From Amia ocellicauda (Eukaryota; Chordata; Actinopteri; Amiiformes; Amiidae): a stretch of 64,000 nucleotides of DNA. This document shows positions 47,151-64,000 of this stretch, piece by piece. A model generated the notes under the pieces. That model ran no database searches. It was not told the DNA's origin and saw only the letters and a program-made list of their open reading frames with translations. The DNA is taken from positions 14,228,501 through 14,292,500 of the forward strand of contig NC_089856.1 of the NCBI RefSeq assembly GCF_036373705.1, in the 5' to 3' direction. Numbering within the stretch: the stretch's first letter is position 1; every line of letters starts with the position of its first letter. The position numbers were made by a program, and so were the translations under genes.

Positions 47151-47489
47151 ACATCCAGTAGAGAGTTCTCCGGCTGTGCGCCTGGCTCTGTTCTGTGTGG
47201 TTCCATTGTGTCCAATCATCTTCTACAAGAGTATAGATGGTTGTTTTTTGGGGGGGAATCCAGAGAGAAGGGAGAAAAGCAGCTGGCAGACATCCCCTGA
47301 AAGGAATGAGTAATGCGCCTGATCTCCCTGTTCCCTGGAGGAGAATCGGAGTGCTCTGCCACAGGGTACATTAACGCATAATAAGTTTACATATTAACCT
47401 TTTGTCCAGAGCTGTGTGCCTGTATACAGTGGGAGATGGGACTTGTTATCCTGTATTTGTGCATGTGATGCTACCAGTCATATGCCTGC

Positions 47490-48330
47490 ATCACGTGCAC
47501 ACCCTCTCAAACACAAACACACTAACACGCACACATGCATGCACCTTGGCTGCGGTAGAGCACACATTTACCCATAATCTCAAACACTAACGCATACGCA
47601 CAATGTGTGTGTGTCTGTCTCTCTCTCTCTCTCCCACACTAACGTGCTCACACTCAAACACAGGAACACTCACGTGTGCACACCCTCTCAAACTATGTAA
47701 ACACGTGTGCGCAGTCACTGGAAAAACATGAACACTCTCACACTCAAACACACGAACACTCAAGCACACTAGCGCATGCAAACATGAACACATGCAAGCA
47801 CACTAATGCACACACACAAATGCTAACATACATGTGCACACGCATACACATGAACACACGCATGCTCAAACCCATTATCACGTGTTTGCAATCGAACACT
47901 AACACTTAGCCTATGCTAATAAATAACAAACGTGGGCACACTGAAAAATACTACTGCACACACTCAAAACACGTACGTGCATGCTCAAACATACTAACAC
48001 GTACACATGAACACGTGCACATTTGAACATCAATGTACACACATTTGAACACTATCACGCGTGCACACTGTCAAACACATGAAACATGTTTTGATCTGTA
48101 ATTGTATACTGTATTGCACTTTTACAATGCTATTATGTTTTGTAAATTGCCCTGGATATGGGGGTCTGCTAATAAATAATAATGAACACTCGCACGCACT
48201 CTTACACACTCTCAAACACTAATGCACGCATACACATTCTCAAACATACTAGCACACATGTACACACAAACACATTAACACGCCTGTGCGCACTCTCAAA
48301 TACACGAACACTCGCAAACACTGAACTTGA
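47490..48330. repeat. Degenerate CACACTAACAC-type minisatellite
   Basis: About 0.8 kb of loosely repeated units built on CACACTAACACG, AACACTC and CATGAACAC between baz2a and pfkm. It is interrupted at about 48090-48185 by a SINE/LINE-like tail ending GGGGGTCTGCTAATAAATAA. No gene is visible in it. Confidence 0.8.
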
Positions 48331-48561
48331 CCTTTAAAGCTCTACAATTACACAATTAAACAGTGACGGCCTGAGAGCGAGAGGCTGATGGGAAGTAAAA
48401 AAGACAACCCCCTCTGCCACTCCACCAGCCCCCACCCTCCCCATCAATGTCACTGTGCCCTCTTCTTACTAAACCTCAGCACGTGCCCCAGTGCCCCTGC
48501 CAGTGCGAGCTGAGCTCAGCCCTATTAATAAAGCTCCAGCGCCCTGTGGCCCAGCTCTGCC

Positions 48562-49599
48562 ATGAGGACTGGGCAGGCTGAGCGGCCCCTGCTGCTGGAG
48601 CTCTGGCTGTGCGCTGGCCTGGCTGCCACCGTTTGCTGCGGCCTGCTGTGGCTGTGGAGGATGTGGAGGAGCAGCAGCCCCCTGCCGACCACCCTCTGCG
48701 CCCCCCTAGGCTCCCCTGCAGGTAGGTGCTGGGAGCCGAGAGTGTGTGTGTGTATGTTGCTTGCTTCTTGCATTCTCTTTCTCCCTTTCAACCCCCCCCC
48801 TCTCTCTCTGTCTCTCTTTCAATCCCTCCTGCCTCATGTGCTGGGCAGATGTGAACTTATCCTCTGAGGAGGAGGAGGAGGAGGAGGAGGAGGAGGAGTG
48901 GAGTGATGGGGGCTCCAACAGCCCTGATCCCACCTCTCTTGCCAGCGAACAGTGCAGTAGGAATGGTCAGATCCCCGTCTGCCATCATGTCTGTCTGTAT
49001 CTCCGTTTCCATCTGTCTCCCTGTCTGTCCACCTGTCCTGCCTGCCTGATTAACGCCAGAGCTGGTAGAGCCCAAATTCATTCTGTTTTTGTTGCTTTCC
49101 ATTGCAAGTTGAGGTCAATCTATTTCTAGTTTGTGGGGTTTTGTTGCTGTTTTCTCTTCTCCCACACGGAACTAATTCCCAGCTGCTAAAAATCCCCAGT
49201 TAGCAGTCTGATACCCTGCTGCCAAATCCTCCATAAAATAAATGAGTGAAGTAAGTAGACAGATTTCTATAGGGTCTGAGTCTGTGCTGTTTTTATAGCA
49301 TAAGGGGGCCTGGCTGAGCTGGGCTCGGGGAAGTGGGTGTCGGGCAGGGGGTGTGTGTTTATATTTAGTTTAGTGGTGACGAAGGGCGTAGGGGGTGGGT
49401 GCTGTGTAGTGTGCCGTGCTATAAACTCCCCCCCCCACTTGCAGCAGTGTCTCAGTCACACTCTGTGCTGTGCTGACTACTATTCGGTCCCCTGGACTTG
49501 AACTCTGCAGCAGGAGAGATCCGATCCCAGACAGAACTCTTCTGACCCTCCTTCCTCTCTCTGCCCCCCTGCCCTGCAGATTTGTTTGCGGCCTGCGAC
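48562..49599 (+). CDS. pfkm: Upstream pfkm exons: N-terminal extension with membrane segment
   Basis: ATG at 48562 (G at -3) opens exon A (48562-48721, donor GTAGGT). Exon B is 48849-48965, and the join then enters the first canonical pfkm exon at 49580. All three joins are phase 1 and in frame, giving exactly 99 extra residues before the canonical Met at 49600. Exon A encodes ERPLLLELWLCAGLAATVCC followed by GLLWLWRMWR: about 22 hydrophobic residues then Arg, a signal-anchor-like segment. Exon B encodes SSEEE with about eleven consecutive Glu, then WSDGGSNSPD; the tail to the Met is DLFAACD. From memory, mammalian PFKM also has alternative 5' exons making an extended, testis-associated form. 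Transcription of this version is inferred, not shown. Confidence 0.6.
49100..49579 (+). promoter_or_regulatory. Possible muscle-type internal promoter of pfkm
   Basis: Upstream of the canonical start exon is a perfect MEF2 consensus TTATATTTAG at 49359-49368, a CTATTTCTAG near-match at 49120-49129, and a myogenic-type E-box CAGCTG at 49180-49185. This mix is what a skeletal-muscle promoter would contain. A transcript starting here would use the Met at 49600 and skip the membrane segment. The role is inferred from motifs only. Confidence 0.4.
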
Positions 49600-61877
<12,278 letters not shown>

Positions 61878-62021
61878 GTACCACCAGCCACACGCCAAAG
61901 GCACCCAGACTTGTGCTTGTACTTTGGGGCATGTTGTTTCAGTTAATCACTGTGCATTCATTTTATGTATTTCCTCCCTCAAACTGTTAATTAGTTTATT
62001 GAGTAATTGGTCAATTACTTA

Positions 62022-64000
62022 ACAACATAAGAAAGTTTACAAACGAGAGGAGGCCATTCCACCCATCGTGCTCGTTCGGTGTCCATTAATAACTAAGTGA
62101 TCCAAGGATCCTATACAGTCTATTTTTAAATGTTCCCAAATTTTCAGCTTCAACCACATCACTGGGGAGTTTGTTCCAGATTGTGACGACTCTCTGTGTG
62201 AAGAAGTGTCTCCTGTTTTCTGTCTTGAATGCCTTGAAGCACAATTTCCATTTGTGTCCCCGGGTGCATGTGTCCCTGCTGATCTGGAAAAGCTCCTCTG
62301 GTTTGATGTGGTCGATGCCTTTCATGATTTTGAAGACTTGGATCAAGTCCCCACGTAGTCTCCTCTGTTCCAGGGTGAAAAGGTTCAGTTCCTCAGTCTC
62401 TCAGTAGGACATTCCCTTCAGACCTGGAATAAGTCTGGTTGCTCTCCTCTGAACTGCCTCTAGAGCAGCGATATCTTTCTTGAAGTGTAGAGCCCAGAAC
62501 TGCACACAGTATCCAGATGAGCTCTAACTAGTGCATTGTACAGTCTGAACATTACTGCCCTTGTTCTCAATTCTACATTTTTGACAATATACCCTAACAT
62601 TCTGTTGTCTTTTTTTATTGCTTCCCCACATTGTTTGGATGGAGAAAGTGAGGAGTCCACGTAGACTCCTAGGTCTTTCTCATGCGTTACTTAATCTAGT
62701 TCTGTTCCTCCCATAGTGTAATTATAGTGGACATTTTTGTTACCTGCATGTAATACCTTGCACTTGTCCACACTGAATTTCATCTGCCAGGTGTCGGCCC
62801 ACAACTGAATATTATCTAAGTCCCTTTGAATAGCTTGTGCTGCCGAGACTGTATCTGCTGAGCCACCTATTTTAGTATCATCTGCAAATTTGACAAGTTT
62901 GTTAACTATCCCAGAGTCCAGATCATTGATATAGATTAGAAAAAGCAAAGGCCCTAGTACTGATCCCTGTGGAACTCCACTAACAACCTCACTCCAGTTA
63001 GAAGTGACTGCTCTAATTGACACCCTCTGTTTCCTATACATCAACCAGTTCATAATCCATCTACTTACATTACCCTGAATGCCTACAGCTTCCAATTTGA
63101 GGATCAGTCTTTGGTGTGGAACCTTATCAAAAGCTTTTTGAAAATCTAAGTATATCATATCATATACTTTCACATGATCTACAGCTGCAGTTGCATGTTC
63201 AATAAATTCTAATAAATTAGTAAGACATGATCTGCCTCGTCTAAACCCATGTTGACTATCTTCAAGAATATGGTTTTCATTAAGATGTTCCTCTATTTTC
63301 TGTCTAATCATTTTTTCCAACATTTTACAAGTGATGCAGGTGAGACTGATTGGTCTGTAATTTCCTGGCTCAGTTTTGTCCCCTTTCTTATGGATTGGTA
63401 TGACAGTTGCTGTCTTCCAGTCAGTTGGCACATCCCCTGTTCTAAGTGTCATTTGGAATAGTTTAGTTAGCGGCCTATAAATAATGTCCCTCATTTCTTT
63501 ATGTACTGTTGGAAATATACCATCTGGCCCAGGTGATTTGTTTGTTTTTAATTCTGCTAGTCCCTTTAGTACCTCCTCCTCATTTATCCTGATCTCTCTT
63601 AGGGTTTGACTGGATTGATTGTTCACCTGTGGCATGTTTTCTGTCTTTTCTTTTGTAAAAACCTCTGTGAAATACTCATTTAGAACATTTGCCACATCTT
63701 GTTAGTTTTCCAAGATACTTAAATTTTTGCCCTTTATGTCTTTCACTTCCTCCTTTATTGGCCTCTTGCTGTTATAATATTGAAAAAAGCTCATTGCATT
63801 AGCTTTAGCTCCAAGAGCTATGTTTCTTTTTATTTCCCTCTTTGCTTTCCTGATCCCTTTCTTAAGGTCTCTTTGCAGCTCAATATATTCTATGTATTTC
63901 GTTTCATCTGCCCTTTTGTATGCACTATACAACATTTTCTTTATTTTGATATTTTTTGCATACTTCTATTAAACCATTTTGGCCAATGTTTGTTGGTACT
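62022..64000 (-). mobile_element. Non-LTR retrotransposon (LINE), CR1/L2/Rex-like, decayed, cut by window edge
   Basis: The minus-strand reverse transcriptase piece at 62691-63695 contains NYRPISLTCITCKMLEK, QHGFRRGRSC, DFQKAFDKVPHQ, GVPQGSVLGPLLFLIYINDL and FADDTK, the ordered RT motifs including the catalytic FADD. An in-frame TAA at about 63702 separates it from upstream coding. A stop after GGTELD and frame shifts before SSLSPSKQCGEAIKK and QVFKIMKGID break the rest. The 3' end (GTTTGTAAACTTTCTTATGT on the minus strand) lies near 62022. The endonuclease part is beyond the window. It sits antisense in a pfkm intron. The clade is inferred. Confidence 0.85.

Noticed and set aside
47587..47909. 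His/Thr- and Val/Cys-rich frames
   Set aside because: Produced by the degenerate AC-rich minisatellite.

Overview
The window looks like a piece of nuclear genome from a ray-finned fish. It has vertebrate multi-exon genes with short-to-medium GT-AG introns, CpG-rich promoters, abundant CA/TA/CT/AT microsatellites, a tRNA-derived SINE, Tc1 and Harbinger transposons and an antisense LINE. The species cannot be fixed from sequence alone. All genes were built by hand from reading frames, splice signals and remembered protein families; no search was run.

Three genes lie in tandem on the + strand. (1) ptges3 (p23, Hsp90 co-chaperone; about 5.46-12.85 kb) has eight exons and is complete at 159 residues; its start codon is split by intron 1. 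(2) baz2a (TIP5, the large NoRC subunit; about 14.5-47.15 kb) has a 5' UTR exon and 29 coding exons that sum to 2,301 codons. They encode polyQ tracts, a TAM/MBD domain, AT-hooks, DDT, WHIM-type motifs, a PHD finger and a C-terminal bromodomain. (3) A muscle-type 6-phosphofructokinase (pfkm) runs off the right edge; 446 canonical codons are present. Two further upstream exons splice in frame to add a possible 99-residue N-terminal extension with a membrane-spanning segment and a long glutamate run.

Mobile DNA fills the rest. From 0.2-3.5 kb is a Harbinger element with both partner genes (Myb-like on +, HARBI1-like nuclease on -), both decayed. Two Tc1 relics (3.6 and 59.7 kb) share the same internal deletion. 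A third, different Tc1 relic is at 16.6-17.9 kb. The baz2a DDT intron is mostly a 1.8 kb element with terminal inverted repeats, and the bromodomain intron holds a 2.9 kb TTAA-flanked piggyBac-like candidate. The 6.2 kb pfkm intron contains a probable solo LTR, a CT/AT microsatellite and other repeats, and the last visible intron contains a decayed antisense LINE.

The three host genes act in different processes: protein folding, rDNA/heterochromatin silencing and glycolysis. Nothing suggests that they form a functional cluster. The most interesting signals are the membrane-anchored pfkm extension, the shared-deletion Tc1 subfamily, the transposon-built baz2a introns, and small gene-structure oddities (split ATG, GC-AG intron, 66-nt cassette-like exon).
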